A stretch of DNA of 64,000 nucleotides, taken from the NCBI RefSeq assembly GCF_007678255.1, contig NZ_VEED01000004.1:62001-126000 (forward strand), written 5' to 3'. The notes beneath the pieces are model-generated. The model had not been told where the DNA came from and did no database searches. It saw only the letters and a program-made list of their open reading frames with translations. The stretch is from Bacillus sp. X1(2014). GTDB taxonomy: Bacteria > Bacillota > Bacilli > Bacillales_B > DSM-18226. The position numbers and the translations under genes were made by a program. This document shows, one piece after another, positions 25,057 through 35,595 of the stretch. Every line of letters begins with the position of its first letter. Within the stretch, counting starts at the first letter, position 1.

Positions 25057-25851
25057 CCCATTAAGAAAGGAGATAAATATAGAATTAACTATCCCTGAAA
25101 ATGAATTGGCAGTTCCATGACATATCCAACTTGCTAAAAACCCGTACTTTAAATAGACAAAGCTAAAGAGTATCCCTGGTAAGAAATAGAGCGGAAATGA
25201 ATAAAGGTCAGGTCCATGGACGATAGCAAAGAAAAATGAAACCAGTATCACCCAGCCACTTATTAGTTTTTTATCTTTTATTTCAAATGCTCGGTAGTAA
25301 ACCTTATTCGCTACATTTTCTAAGAATATAAGAGGTTTAGAAATACTTTTATTAACATATTTTTTTGTTACGAGAGACGTTTTAATGAACGTATGATGGA
25401 GGGCTAGATACGGCAAATAAACAATAAGAATGAAGCGGAATAGAAATTCTTCACTAAAAGGTCCTATGATCCCTAACAATAAAATCTCTCCAGCAGTAGT
25501 AAGTTCTTGATGCCCTAAATATTGAGCTTTACCAACCGATAATGGCTCTTTATCAAATAATGCTGGAAAGTAGAAAGAGGAATACACAAAAAAAAGCAAC
25601 AATATTGCTAAAAGAACGGGTAACAATACCACTCTATCAAAAGCTTTGACTCTAATGAATTGTGCAAAGAAGTGCTTCCTTAGGCCCGGAGAAGCAATCC
25701 AAAAGAAAATTAACATAATTGAAGGTCCAAGAAAAATGTCTATATCTTTATCAGAAATGCCTAAATGAAACCTATCGTTCAAAAACATAATTGTTAGCAT
25801 GAATAATATAGAGGCTAGAAAAAATAAAGATACGTTCTTTACTATTCGCAT
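25051..25851 (-). CDS. CPBP family intramembrane glutamic endopeptidase
   Basis: A 266-aa membrane protein with about seven helices and the three CPBP (Abi/CAAX protease) motifs: E134-E135-FLFR, a second motif with H212 (FFFAIVHGP) and a third with H245 (WICHGTANS). Family members cleave membrane peptides in bacteriocin self-immunity and in protein processing. There is no bacteriocin gene here. An unusually long loop (about residues 155-195) separates motifs 1 and 2. The last residues (FLNGP) are encoded by bases shared with the integrase remnant, so the natural C-terminus may have been replaced. Confidence 0.82.
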   Translation of the reverse strand: MRIVKNVSLFFLASILFMLTIMFLNDRFHLGISDKDIDIFLGPSIMLIFFWIASPGLRKHFFAQFIRVKAFDRVVLLPVLLAILLLFFVYSSFYFPALFDKEPLSVGKAQYLGHQELTTAGEILLLGIIGPFSEEFLFRFILIVYLPYLALHHTFIKTSLVTKKYVNKSISKPLIFLENVANKVYYRAFEIKDKKLISGWVILVSFFFAIVHGPDLYSFPLYFLPGILFSFVYLKYGFLASWICHGTANSFSGIVNSIFISFLNGP

Positions 25852-25914
25852 GAATTTTTCACACCCTATGCCTTTTATACATAATTATGAAGACAAGCTA
25901 TTGTATATAACATT

Positions 25915-26808
25915 TCACAAGTGATCAGTAATTTTTATTTTTTTGTATGCTAATGGTGTCATGTTCATCGACTTTCGGAATTTATCAATGAAATAGCTTG
26001 TGCTGTTAAATCCTACTTGGTAGGCAACATCTGTGACATTGGATTCTGGTTGTTGTAGTAACACTAAACTTTTTTGAATTCGATAATTGGTTACATAGTT
26101 CAAAGGTGACGTTTTTAAAATCCGTTTGAAGTATCGACAGCATTCGGAACGGCTTAATTGACCAGCTCTTGCAATATCGTCTAACAGGATTTTTTCTGCA
26201 TAATGTAGGTGAATCCAATTTAACATTTGCTTTATTCGCTGATTCTTTACCATTTCCGGCTGTTCGTACTCTAATTGAATACCATTCATAATGAGATTCT
26301 TCCACACTAACGTGAGTTGTACGCTGATGTCGATTTCATAGTATGGTGGATTTTGTTTTATCAACTGATTGATTTTCAAAATAGAGCCCAAAATATTGTT
26401 CGCCCAAAGCTCCTTTGGAACCAAGAGTAAATAAGGAATATTAGTAGCCTGAATATAAGGGGATACAAAGTTTGTATAAAGTTCTTGTGATAAAACGAAA
26501 CTTGGAGAAACATTTAAACAAATATAGACACAGCCCGAATCATTCCTATCTTTTGCCATGTGAAGGCAGCCACTATTTATAAAAAGCCCTTCTCCTTTTT
26601 GAACAATAATATTTTCTTCATTTATTTGAAAAACTGCTTCTCCTCTTACAACGAGAACAAATTGAAATTCATCATGCCAGTGAAGTGGTATATATCCATG
26701 AATATTTTGGTTAATCGTGGTTTCATAACATGCAATTGGTAAGACAGTTGTTCGATGTTCAGTTAATTCTTTTAAACTTTGGTCCACCTGAAAATCTTTC
26801 ATTTGCAT
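25915..26808 (-). CDS. AraC family regulator with cupin sensor domain
   Basis: A 297-aa regulator with an N-terminal cupin-like ligand-binding domain (IPLHWHDEFQFVLVVRGEAVFQ, about residues 35-60) and a C-terminal pair of AraC helix-turn-helix motifs (ILLDDIARAGQLSRSECCRYFKR and VTDVAYQVGFNSTSYFIDKFRK). It is divergent from an EamA-type exporter with about 118 bp between the starts, so it probably controls that gene. The effector is unknown. ATG 26808 follows GAGGTGG. Confidence 0.88.
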   Translation of the reverse strand: MQMKDFQVDQSLKELTEHRTTVLPIACYETTINQNIHGYIPLHWHDEFQFVLVVRGEAVFQINEENIIVQKGEGLFINSGCLHMAKDRNDSGCVYICLNVSPSFVLSQELYTNFVSPYIQATNIPYLLLVPKELWANNILGSILKINQLIKQNPPYYEIDISVQLTLVWKNLIMNGIQLEYEQPEMVKNQRIKQMLNWIHLHYAEKILLDDIARAGQLSRSECCRYFKRILKTSPLNYVTNYRIQKSLVLLQQPESNVTDVAYQVGFNSTSYFIDKFRKSMNMTPLAYKKIKITDHL

Positions 26809-26926
26809 ATGACCACCTCAATATATTTATATTTTTCCATTCAATTCGGGTATTATTTCAAAGGTTTTCCCCTTATGATTTAAATATTATAACACTATTT
26901 TTATATTTTAAGGTGGAGAATCAAAC

Positions 26927-27871
26927 ATGAATAGACAAAAGGGAATACTTCTTGTAATGACTGGAGCAGTATTTTGGGGAATTGGCGGCACCGTTGCAAA
27001 AAAGCTTTTTCATCAGTATCAAATCGATGTAGATTGGTTGGTGACCATCCGCTTGCTTATAGCCGGTTTTTTACTCTTAACCGTTCAATTTTTCGGAAAG
27101 GATCGTTCCCAGATATTTGGGGTTTGGAGAACTAGAAGGACTGCGATTCAATTAATAATCTTCGGGTTAGTCGGTATGCTTGCAGTTCAATACACCTATA
27201 TGGCTTCCATTAAGCATGGAAATGCCGCTGTTGCAACACTACTACAGTATTTAGCACCTATTATGATAATCGTATACTTAATTCTCCGCAAACAAACAGT
27301 TCTAACAAAAAGAGATTTGTTAACTGTTATTCTCGCATTAGTAGGTTGTTTTTTCTTATTAACAAATGGCTCAATTTTTCAATTATCTGTGGCTACACCT
27401 GCGATTATTTGGGGTGTATTATCAGGAATCGCTTTAGCATTTTATACTCTATATGCCGTACCACTCCTTGCGAAATTCGATTCCCTTGTCATTGTTGGAT
27501 GGGCAATGATGATTGGTGGTTTTGCCTTAAGTTTTATCCATCCGCCTTGGCAAATGGACTTTACTAGCTTAACGTTTGATGCTTATATATATTTAATATT
27601 CGTTATCATCTTTGGTACGATGATTGCCTTTTGGTTTTATATAGAAAGTTTGCAAAGTCTTCAACCGAAAGAATCAAGTCTTTTAGGAAGCATAGAGCCG
27701 CTTGCTGCTGTTTTAACAACGGTCTACTGGTTAAAAGAACCTTTTGGTCATTTCCAATGGGTGGGTACGGCTTGTATCATTGGATTGATATTCTTGTTGG
27801 CTTTGAAAAAAGAGTCTTCATCACGATCTAGCCTACCTCCTAAAAATGAAGAGCCCCTCAGAGTTAGTTGA
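26927..27871 (+). CDS. EamA/DMT family transporter
   Basis: A 314-aa protein with ten predicted membrane helices in two EamA repeats; the first starts [16 protein letters not shown] and the second [18 protein letters not shown]. It has a charged cytosolic C-terminal tail rich in Ser and Lys. DMT carriers of this size export amino acids, amines or other metabolites. ATG 26927 is preceded by AAGGTGGAG. Divergent from the AraC-type gene, which suggests inducible expression. The stop codon lies inside the stem of the following terminator. Confidence 0.88.
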   Translation: MNRQKGILLVMTGAVFWGIGGTVAKKLFHQYQIDVDWLVTIRLLIAGFLLLTVQFFGKDRSQIFGVWRTRRTAIQLIIFGLVGMLAVQYTYMASIKHGNAAVATLLQYLAPIMIIVYLILRKQTVLTKRDLLTVILALVGCFFLLTNGSIFQLSVATPAIIWGVLSGIALAFYTLYAVPLLAKFDSLVIVGWAMMIGGFALSFIHPPWQMDFTSLTFDAYIYLIFVIIFGTMIAFWFYIESLQSLQPKESSLLGSIEPLAAVLTTVYWLKEPFGHFQWVGTACIIGLIFLLALKKESSSRSSLPPKNEEPLRVS

Positions 27872-27886
27872 TTAGAGGGGCTTAAT
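27852..27886 (+). terminator. Terminator of the EamA gene
   Basis: agcccctc/gaggggct stem whose loop contains the EamA stop codon, followed by TTAATT. It may also serve the leftward Lrp-type gene. Confidence 0.75.
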
Positions 27887-27921
27887 TGATATATTCACAA
27901 TCATTCATTTCTATTAATATA

Positions 27922-28332
27922 TTATTTACTAATAACAATCGATAATTTATAGCTCACATAATTACTTAGGCTTGTTATAAATTCATCTAATATTTCATTG
28001 GATGGAAATTTACACTCGAGAAGATAACAACTTTCTCCACTGATTTTGTAGTTGTTCATGACAAATTGTTGTTGTGTTTTAGCAAAGGACAAATAAGGTT
28101 GATGGTTCGTACTTTTTGTATAGATATGTAAAAGAGCGTGAACGGCATATCCCATTTTTGCTTGATTGACTTTAATGCTATACCCCTCAATTATTCCCTG
28201 ATCCTCTAACTTCGCAACTCTGGCTGAAGCTGCCTGTCCGGTCAAATGAACTTTTTCACCTAATTCCTTCATCGTGATCCGGCTGTTCTTTGAAAGTTCA
28301 TCGATGATTCGCATATCAGTACTATCTAACAT
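27922..28332 (-). CDS. Lrp/AsnC family transcriptional regulator
   Basis: A 136-aa protein with the N-terminal AsnC helix-turn-helix (RIIDELSKNSRITMKELGEKVHL, TGQAASARVAKLEDQGII) and a C-terminal RAM-type effector domain (YAVHALLHIYTKS and onward). Such proteins form octamers and respond to amino acids. It is divergent from a metallo-hydrolase gene with about 120 bp between the starts, so that gene is a plausible target. ATG 28332 follows AAAGGAG. Confidence 0.88.
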   Translation of the reverse strand: MLDSTDMRIIDELSKNSRITMKELGEKVHLTGQAASARVAKLEDQGIIEGYSIKVNQAKMGYAVHALLHIYTKSTNHQPYLSFAKTQQQFVMNNYKISGESCYLLECKFPSNEILDEFITSLSNYVSYKLSIVISK

Positions 28333-28453
28333 TTTTCAAATCAACTCCTTTCAATAATCAAGTGAAACTGCAAAAAGACTTGATTTTATCTATGTAGTAA
28401 ATTGCAGTCCTAGTATAAACTATATGTACATTATTGAAAAGGAGCCTAAGAAT

Positions 28454-29215
28454 ATGAATCTACAACACATTCGAAATGCAACCATTGTTGTCCAATATGC
28501 AGGGAAGAAGTTTTTAATAGATCCATTTTTGTCTGAGAAGGGTACGTACCCGCCCTTTCGCAATTCATTAAGGCAAGATCAAAAGAATCCTTTAGTCAGT
28601 TTACCAACCTCCATTGACGATATTGTTAATCATGTAGATGCTGTAATTGTAACTCATCTACACTTAGATCACTATGATGATGCTGCCAAAGATATTCTGC
28701 CAAAACATATTAAAATGTTTGTACAAAATGAAGAGGATGCTGAAAAAGTTAGAAACGATGGTTTTCAAAATGTAGAAGTTCTACAAGAAGATACCGTTTT
28801 TGATGGGATCCAATTAATTAAAACAAAAGGCGAGCACGGACGAGGAGAAATTTTAAAACTTCTTGGCCTAGTGTGTGGGGTTGTCTTCAAACACTCAAAT
28901 GAGAAAACTTTATATGTAGCTGGAGATACCGTTTGGTATAAAGCAGTTCAAGAAGTCATTGAAACACATCAACCAGAAATCATTGTTGTAAACGGTGGAG
29001 ATAATCAGTTCCTGCAAGGTGGTTCTCTAGTTATGGGGAAAGAAGATATTTATGAAGTTTACAAAACAGTTCCTCATGCAAAAATAATTTCTGTTCATAT
29101 GGAAGCAGTCAATCATTGGACCTTATCTAGAGAAGAATTGAAAAGTTTCATTCATGATAAAGGAATCTCCACAAATGTACTGGTGCCAGATGACGGGGAA
29201 TCATACTCCTTTTAG
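28454..29215 (+). CDS. Metallo-beta-lactamase fold hydrolase (UlaG-like)
   Basis: A 253-aa single-domain protein with the zinc motif H68-x-H70-x-D72-H73 (VTHLHLDHYDD), GEHGRG (the next His ligand) and AGDTVWY (Asp ligand), ending with a late His in SVHMEAVNHWT. The LQHIRNATIVVQYAGKKFLIDPF start is typical of the UlaG/YcbJ-like L-ascorbate-6-phosphate lactonase group, but the real substrate is unknown. I start at ATG 28454 because AAGGAG lies 9 bases upstream; a longer frame from 28424 has no such site. A terminator follows. Confidence 0.85.
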   Translation: MNLQHIRNATIVVQYAGKKFLIDPFLSEKGTYPPFRNSLRQDQKNPLVSLPTSIDDIVNHVDAVIVTHLHLDHYDDAAKDILPKHIKMFVQNEEDAEKVRNDGFQNVEVLQEDTVFDGIQLIKTKGEHGRGEILKLLGLVCGVVFKHSNEKTLYVAGDTVWYKAVQEVIETHQPEIIVVNGGDNQFLQGGSLVMGKEDIYEVYKTVPHAKIISVHMEAVNHWTLSREELKSFIHDKGISTNVLVPDDGESYSF

Positions 29216-29223
29216 AAACCAGA

Positions 29224-29257
29224 ACAGACAGAAAAACATTTTTTCTGTCTGGTTTTT
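29224..29257 (+). terminator. Terminator of the metallo-hydrolase gene
   Basis: acagacagaaaaa / tttttctgtctgg stem with a following T run; the complement may also stop leftward transcripts. Confidence 0.85.
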
Positions 29258-29284
29258 ATTCAAAAAGTAAGAAGTAAAATCGCA

Positions 29285-30160
<876 letters not shown>

Positions 30161-30175
30161 TTAAACTTATTTTTC

Positions 30176-31141
30176 TTAGAAATGAGTTTCATCAATATCA
30201 ATTTTAGATAGGGCAATATTTAAGCGATCTAATTCTTCCTTTGTTAATTCGATAGCAGCCCCACCTAAGTTCTCTTCTATTCTGTGTAATTTTCTTGTAC
30301 CAGGAATTGGGATAATAAATGGTTTTTGAGCTAATTCCCATGCAAGTGCAACTTGTGCATTGGATGCATTCTTACCTTTAGCAACTTCAGCAATTAATTC
30401 TAATAACGCTTGGTTATGATCAATTACTTCTGGTTTGAATCTGCCCATGAAACTTCTAAAATCGCCTTCTTCATATGTTGTATCTTTTGTAAATTTTCCG
30501 CTTAAGAAGCCGTTTCCTAATGGACTGTAAGCCACAAAAGAAATCCCTAATTCTTCACAAATATCAAATAATTCATTTTCCGGTTCACGCCACATCATGG
30601 AGTATTGATTTTCAATGGCAGCAATCGGACACACAGCATGTGCACATTTCATGTAATCAATCGGCGCATTCGATAGTCCCCATGCCTTAATCTTTCCTTC
30701 AGCCATTAATTGCTTCATCGTTTCCGCAACTGCTTCTGGTTCTACATTCGGATCCATACGATGCTGATAATATAAATCAATGCAATCGACTTTTAATCTT
30801 TTTAATGAGCCTTCTAATTGTTCTTTAATAGATTCTGGGTAACTATCTAAAATATTTTGAGGGAGACCATTTACCATTTCTTGTCCAGTGATTCCAAATT
30901 TAGTAGCAATCACAACTTCTTCTCTTACTGGTGCAAGTGCTTGCCCTAATAATTCTTCATTTGATTCCCCATAAACTACAGCCGTATCAAAGAAATTACA
31001 GCCCAGTTCAACAGATCTAAGAATTAATTTGATCATGTCATCACGATCAGCCGGTTTTCCATAAGCATGATCCATGCCCATACAACCGAGCCCAATAGCG
31101 GAAACTTCCAATCCACTTTTGCCTAATTTACGCTTTTTCAT
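30176..31141 (-). CDS. Aldo/keto reductase (AKR13-like)
   Basis: A 321-aa AKR of the longer type: KRKLGKSGLEVSAIGLGCMGMDH at the N-terminus, tetrad D52, Y57 (FDTAVVYGESNE), K81 (IATKFG) and H127 (YYQHRMDP), and the IPIPGTRKLHRIEEN cofactor segment near the end. Members reduce aldehydes or quinones with NADPH. ATG 31141 follows GGAGGAAGG; the in-frame extension to 31171 has no signal. First gene of the two-AKR operon and divergent from the AraC-type regulator, with about 180 bp between starts. Confidence 0.9.
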   Translation of the reverse strand: MKKRKLGKSGLEVSAIGLGCMGMDHAYGKPADRDDMIKLILRSVELGCNFFDTAVVYGESNEELLGQALAPVREEVVIATKFGITGQEMVNGLPQNILDSYPESIKEQLEGSLKRLKVDCIDLYYQHRMDPNVEPEAVAETMKQLMAEGKIKAWGLSNAPIDYMKCAHAVCPIAAIENQYSMMWREPENELFDICEELGISFVAYSPLGNGFLSGKFTKDTTYEEGDFRSFMGRFKPEVIDHNQALLELIAEVAKGKNASNAQVALAWELAQKPFIIPIPGTRKLHRIEENLGGAAIELTKEELDRLNIALSKIDIDETHF

Positions 31142-31323
31142 TTTTTTCCTTCCTCCACTTTTATTAACCATTAGCTGATGCTCTTATTATGCAACAAATG
31201 AAATCACGCCTGGTATCACAATCGTATCAAATGATTGCACAATCCTCTCAGAGCCATTTACGTAGAATGTAAATACCCATTATAATGAGACCATTGCGAA
31301 TGAAGAAGTCAAAGGAGGATTTT

Positions 31324-32241
31324 ATGTTTGAACAATTATACAGACAACGAGTGGAGCTCGCCAAAATCATAGCGGATTATACAGGACAGGACGGAACTCA
31401 AATGACTGCTATTCCGTCTTTATTTTTCTCCCGTTATTCTAGTGATACTGGACCAAATTATGGGGTTCACACCCCTTCCTTATGCATTGTCGTTCAAGGG
31501 ATGAAACAGGTATTGCTTTCACAGGAGCGCTTCATTTACGGTCCTGCCGATTATCTTGTTGCATCCGTTAACCTGCCAATTACCGGACAAGTCACGGAAG
31601 CCTCTTCCGAAGTACCTTATTTGGCTCTTAAACTTGAATTTACACCGAAGGAAATATTGGAGGTATTACGTGAGTTCCAACTGGGAGCTGATAAGAAGGA
31701 GAATGCCAAAAGAGGTATGTATGTTAGCAAAATGGAGCCATTCTTGCTAGATGCAGTAACAAGATTAGCTCGATTGCTAGATACTCCGAAAGATATCAAA
31801 GTACTTGCTCCACTAATCGTGAAAGAAATCATCTATCGGGTGCTGCAAGGAAATCACGGGGAAATGTTGAAACAAATAGCCATAAAAGGAAGTTCTACTC
31901 ATCAAATCGGTGATGTGATTGAACATATTATGAAAAACTATGAAAAATCTTTTAAGATTGAGAAACTTGCCGAAATAGCAAATATGAGTGTTTCTTCCCT
32001 TCATCGTCACTTTAAAGAAATTACCGCGATGAGCCCCATCCAATTCCAAAAACAACTGAGACTTCAAGGAGCACGGAGCCTGTTATTATCGGAATCAGCA
32101 GATGCCGCAGATGTTGCGTATCGTGTAGGTTACGAAAGTCCATCACAGTTCAGCCGCGAATATTCACGTATGTTTGGTTACCCGCCTAAAGAAGATATAA
32201 AGCGCCTGAGGGAAAACGATGACGAAACGATAAACGCCTGA
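31324..32241 (+). CDS. AraC family regulator (AraC_N/cupin_6 type)
   Basis: A 305-aa regulator with the AraC_N sensor domain (PSLCIVVQGMKQVLLSQERFIYGPADYLV, residues about 50-80) and two C-terminal helix-turn-helix motifs (FKIEKLAEIANMSVSSLHRHFKE and DAADVAYRVGYESPSQFSREYSRMFG). This subgroup typically sits beside aldo/keto or alcohol dehydrogenases, as here. ATG 31324 is chosen for AAAGGAGG 5 bases upstream. The divergent AKR pair is the most likely target. Confidence 0.9.
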   Translation: MFEQLYRQRVELAKIIADYTGQDGTQMTAIPSLFFSRYSSDTGPNYGVHTPSLCIVVQGMKQVLLSQERFIYGPADYLVASVNLPITGQVTEASSEVPYLALKLEFTPKEILEVLREFQLGADKKENAKRGMYVSKMEPFLLDAVTRLARLLDTPKDIKVLAPLIVKEIIYRVLQGNHGEMLKQIAIKGSSTHQIGDVIEHIMKNYEKSFKIEKLAEIANMSVSSLHRHFKEITAMSPIQFQKQLRLQGARSLLLSESADAADVAYRVGYESPSQFSREYSRMFGYPPKEDIKRLRENDDETINA

Positions 32242-32243
32242 AT

Positions 32244-32272
32244 CCCCTGCCTAATGGTGGGGTCCTTTTTTG
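32244..32272 (+). terminator. Terminator of the AraC gene
   Basis: cccc...gggg hairpin (cccctgcctaatggtgggg) followed by TCCTTTTTT, just after the stop. Confidence 0.8.
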
Positions 32273-32330
32273 GGGAGGAAAGGGACCACTTTATCTAGAA
32301 ATGAATTTGGCTGTAAATTATTCGTTACTT

Positions 32331-32358
32331 AAAAAAGCAAGGCCCAATTGGCCCTGCC
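32331..32358 (-). terminator. Terminator of the cupredoxin gene
   Basis: gcagggccaattgggccttgc stem-loop followed by TTTTTT on the minus strand, next to the stop of the cupredoxin gene. Confidence 0.85.
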
Positions 32359-32359
32359 T

Positions 32360-32755
32360 TTACTTCACGATTACTTTCCCAACCATTCCTTCCTGGAAAT
32401 GGTACCGGCAGATTAGTTCATATGTACCGGGATTTTTCGGTGTTACGGTAATAGTTATTTCTTTTCCCGGCTGGACTTCGGTGTTAATTCCGAGCTTTTC
32501 CACGGTGAAGGTGTGCGGTTTCTTACCTTGGTTCTTCAAAATCAATGTTGTCGTTTGTCCATTCGGAATAGTGATGTCCTTCGGATTAAAGTAATTATCA
32601 TTCAATCCGACCGCTATCGCTTTCGCTGTCTCAACAGGCTTTGTTGTTAGACCAGATTCGGCGAATACATAATGTGAACCAGAAGTTGACATCACGACAA
32701 TCGTTGCAAGTAAAACGACCCATCCAGTTAACCACTTTTTCAAATTCACTCCCAT
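32360..32755 (-). CDS. Secreted/membrane-anchored cupredoxin domain protein
   Basis: A 131-aa protein with an N-terminal signal or anchor (LKKWLTGWVVLLATIVVMS) and a cupredoxin domain. The type I copper ligands are visible: His in KKPHTFTV and Cys, His and Met in LICRYHFQEGM. Related proteins accept or deliver electrons or copper outside the membrane. The start is ambiguous: ATG 32755 lies only 3 bases after AGGAGG, while GTG 32749 lies 9 bases after it and may be the true start. A much longer frame to 32914 is not supported. No oxidase genes are adjacent, but the copper cluster begins 2 kb downstream. Confidence 0.85.
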   Translation of the reverse strand: MGVNLKKWLTGWVVLLATIVVMSTSGSHYVFAESGLTTKPVETAKAIAVGLNDNYFNPKDITIPNGQTTTLILKNQGKKPHTFTVEKLGINTEVQPGKEITITVTPKNPGTYELICRYHFQEGMVGKVIVK

Positions 32756-32959
32756 TCCCCTCCTTTCTTTAGTACTATTGTTTTCCAATTCATAAATTAT
32801 TATCACTATAAATTTGGTTCCAACCTGGTTTAAATAGTTACTCTTTTCTCTGTACCAGTTGCAAAAATATGACTCTAAGGATAACGGGTTACCTATGAGT
32901 TGCAAAACGATCATTCACACTTAAATTCACAGTGTTTTTCAAAGGGTTTCCACATTCTT

Positions 32960-33508
32960 TCATTGGTTTTCAGTTAATTTATTACGAAATTGAGTAGCTG
33001 CGAAAAGCGCACCTTTGTCTTGAAATATTTCCTCAGGTTTGTTTCCATTTCCAATAATATATCCGGCAAATTCAATTCCCATAAAATCAAAAATGTAATT
33101 AAATTGCTGAATCATTGGCAGTCCTTTAATGTAAGGATCATCTCCTCCAACAGCAATAACAAATGCTTTTTTGGAAGCCATTTTATTCTTGAAATCAGGA
33201 TATTTTGGGTCCCTTAAGGTTTGTGACCATCGATCAATAAAGTTTTTCATTGCTCCTGACATGCTATACCAATAAATTGGAGTAGAGAATATTAATATGT
33301 CATGTGGAAGTATGCGATCGATTATAGAATTATAATCATCATTTCTGTCCTGAAAACCCTCTTCCGAATGACGCATGTCTATAATTGGTTGGATATTAAA
33401 ATCTCTTAAATGAATTTTTTCTGACTCTATTTCTTTAATTACGTGTTCTGTCAGCATCTCCGAATTTCCATTATGACGGGTTCCCCCATATATGACTGCT
33501 ATTGACAT
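32960..33508 (-). CDS. NAD(P)H-dependent FMN reductase family (flavodoxin-like) protein
   Basis: A 182-aa flavodoxin-fold protein: a phosphate-binding loop YGGTRHNGNSEML at the N-terminus, the flavin-contacting FSTPIYWYSMSGAMKNFIDRW segment (residues about 79-99), and a glycine-rich VGGDDPY loop. Such proteins reduce quinones, azo dyes or FMN. It is divergent from a LysR-type gene with about 143 bp between starts, so quinone- or thiol-stress induction is plausible. ATG 33508 follows GGGG. Confidence 0.88.
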   Translation of the reverse strand: MSIAVIYGGTRHNGNSEMLTEHVIKEIESEKIHLRDFNIQPIIDMRHSEEGFQDRNDDYNSIIDRILPHDILIFSTPIYWYSMSGAMKNFIDRWSQTLRDPKYPDFKNKMASKKAFVIAVGGDDPYIKGLPMIQQFNYIFDFMGIEFAGYIIGNGNKPEEIFQDKGALFAATQFRNKLTENQ

Positions 33509-33603
33509 TTTTCATTTCCCCTTTTCCTTTAAAATATGGTTTTTACTATTTGTTCCTTGATTGCTTATATCTTATAATGAATTTTAAAATCGATAAAGAT
33601 GAT

Positions 33604-33626
33604 TATTCCGATTAAATAAATCGAAT
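33604..33626. promoter_or_regulatory. LysR-type dyad between lysR and the reductase gene
   Basis: attccgatt / aatcgaat dyad across a short A/T spacer, about 30 bases before the LysR start. It fits the T-N11-A layout of LysR-type binding sites. Confidence 0.5.
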
Positions 33627-33651
33627 AAAACGATTAAGGAGGCCGGATAAT

Positions 33652-34548
33652 TTGGAAATTAAACAATTGATAACTTTTAAAAATGCCGAAGAAAATTTAA
33701 ACTTTACCCAGACTGCAAAAATATTAAATTTTGCACAATCAAGTGTGACTGCACAAATTAAAGCTCTTGAAGATGAAATTGGCAAACCCTTATTTGAACG
33801 TCTAGGGAAAAGATTGATTTTAACGGAAGCTGGGCGCCAGTTTAAATTATATGCTGAAAAGATGATAAAACTAAGGGATGAAGCGATGACAGCTGTGAAG
33901 GCAGAAGAAGAACCAACTGGTACCTTAATAATTGGTGCCCAAGAGAGCCAGTGCACCTATCGTTTGCCTCCAATTCTTAAAGAGTTCAAGGCTGCATTTC
34001 CCAAAGTGAAGCTCGTCTTTAAACCTGCACATTCTGACGAAATGGCTAGAAATCATCTTATGGAGGGTCTATTAGATGTTGCTTTTATTATGGATATAAA
34101 TAAGCCTGAGGGTTCATTAAGAGTGGAGCAACTTATCAGAGAGGAATTCAAAATGGTCGTCGCATCAAACTATCCCAAACCAGTGCTCTCACTAAATGAC
34201 CTTAAGGATGAGACTCTTTTGCTTACAGAAATGGGATGTTCTTATAGAATGATATTCGAAGACTCCCTTAAATCAGCAGGAGTATTTCCACTGGATAAAA
34301 TTGAATTTAGTAGTATCGAGGCAATCAAACAATGTGTAATTGCAGGTCTAGGAGTAGCACTATTACCAGAGATGGTAGTGAAAAAAGATATTATAGAGGG
34401 TAGAATGAAGGAAATACCATGGAAGGGGCCCGAATCATCACTTTTCACTCAAATTGCTTGGCATAAGGATAAATGGATAACTCCCCCATTAGAGGCATTT
34501 ATTAATTTAACTCGTCAGATTTTTTTATCTGATTACAACTTTAGTTAA
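33652..34548 (+). CDS. LysR family transcriptional regulator
   Basis: A 298-aa LysR-type regulator: N-terminal winged helix (LNFTQTAKILNFAQSSVTAQIKALEDEIGKPLFER across residues 14-48) and a substrate-binding domain starting GTLIIGAQES. It starts at TTG 33652 with AAGGAGG 9 bases upstream. It is divergent from the FMN reductase gene and likely regulates it. The position resembles CatR/YcgK-type and YwbI-type regulators; the exact effector is unknown. Confidence 0.88.
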   Translation: MEIKQLITFKNAEENLNFTQTAKILNFAQSSVTAQIKALEDEIGKPLFERLGKRLILTEAGRQFKLYAEKMIKLRDEAMTAVKAEEEPTGTLIIGAQESQCTYRLPPILKEFKAAFPKVKLVFKPAHSDEMARNHLMEGLLDVAFIMDINKPEGSLRVEQLIREEFKMVVASNYPKPVLSLNDLKDETLLLTEMGCSYRMIFEDSLKSAGVFPLDKIEFSSIEAIKQCVIAGLGVALLPEMVVKKDIIEGRMKEIPWKGPESSLFTQIAWHKDKWITPPLEAFINLTRQIFLSDYNFS

Positions 34549-34742
34549 AAAAGGATTTTTAATTATATGTCTTGTAAATGGAAAAAGGCTGTTCCAACTA
34601 AGAAACGCCTTTATTCCTAGACTTGCTAAAAATTACACCTGCCTCTAAATGAAACACCTTCCCTGCCTGACAATCCGTTCAGGTAGGTCTCGTATAAATC
34701 TCTAGATGGACTTTTGCCATCATTATCACCCTTTATATTTTA

Positions 34743-35573
34743 TTATTTAACTTCGATAACAAATGGATAGGCATTGACCTGTCCGTGAAACTTGAATTCA
34801 GCCCAAAGCTTATAAATTCCCGCCTTTTCAAATTGTGTTTCAAATACAGTTTTATCATTTGATACTGGATGGACATGAATAAATTTCTCTCCTGCTTCAT
34901 CAAGGATGACGACATGACCTAATGCACCTAAATACTCTTCAGGTTTCCCACCCTTTACATCAAAATTAAGGACAACCTCTTTGTTAACCTCGAATGAACG
35001 AGTTGTTAATTCAACCGTTTGACCATTGATGGTCTTGGTGAAATCCTTATCCGGAACAAGTTCGTTATCGCCGTGCGCATGTCGCGCTTCACCAACATGC
35101 AACTCAATAGGTCTTATCTTATATTGAAGCCCTTTTGGTTGGATATCAACGAAAGCTATATAAGAATTACCTGCTAAATTTGCCTTCACTTGATACGTTC
35201 CTTCGCCCTTTTGTTCTGGATGTAAATGATGGTACTCTTTTAAGTCTGAGCTAACGACAATCAAATGCATATATTTTTCGTGAGAAACTTCAAGTACCGG
35301 AACATGATTATTTATACCTTTTAATTCAATGGTGATTTCTCCATTTGCATAGGACACTTTTGGTGTAACCTCGCTAGTAGTGCTGTTAGTATGATTCCCG
35401 TGCTCTTGATGACTCTGTTGATGATTCATGCTTTCTTCTCCCTGTTCAGCAGTTGTATGATGACTGTGTTCCTCAGGTTTTGGATTAATATTTGCATACA
35501 CACTATAACCAACAATGACGATCCCAAGATAAGTGATAGCTGAAACCGCCCAAATCATTATGCTTTTTTTCAT
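34743..35573 (-). CDS. His-rich extracytoplasmic protein of the copper cluster
   Basis: A 276-aa protein with one N-terminal membrane anchor (IMIWAVSAITYLGIVIVGYS), a His-rich linker (residues about 36-65, many HH, HQ and EH pairs) and two beta-sandwich YtkA-like regions. Further histidines lie in SHEKYMHLIVVS, EYHHLHPEQ and FIHVHPVS. It ends in FPFVIEV-like strands. The arrangement suggests copper binding outside the membrane. It is the last gene of the csoR-copZ-copA cluster, 22 bases after copA, so a role in copper tolerance is likely though unproven. ATG 35573 follows AGGAGGAGG. Confidence 0.8.
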   Translation of the reverse strand: MKKSIMIWAVSAITYLGIVIVGYSVYANINPKPEEHSHHTTAEQGEESMNHQQSHQEHGNHTNSTTSEVTPKVSYANGEITIELKGINNHVPVLEVSHEKYMHLIVVSSDLKEYHHLHPEQKGEGTYQVKANLAGNSYIAFVDIQPKGLQYKIRPIELHVGEARHAHGDNELVPDKDFTKTINGQTVELTTRSFEVNKEVVLNFDVKGGKPEEYLGALGHVVILDEAGEKFIHVHPVSNDKTVFETQFEKAGIYKLWAEFKFHGQVNAYPFVIEVK

Positions 35574-35595
35574 ATAAGCCTCCTCCTTTTCTACA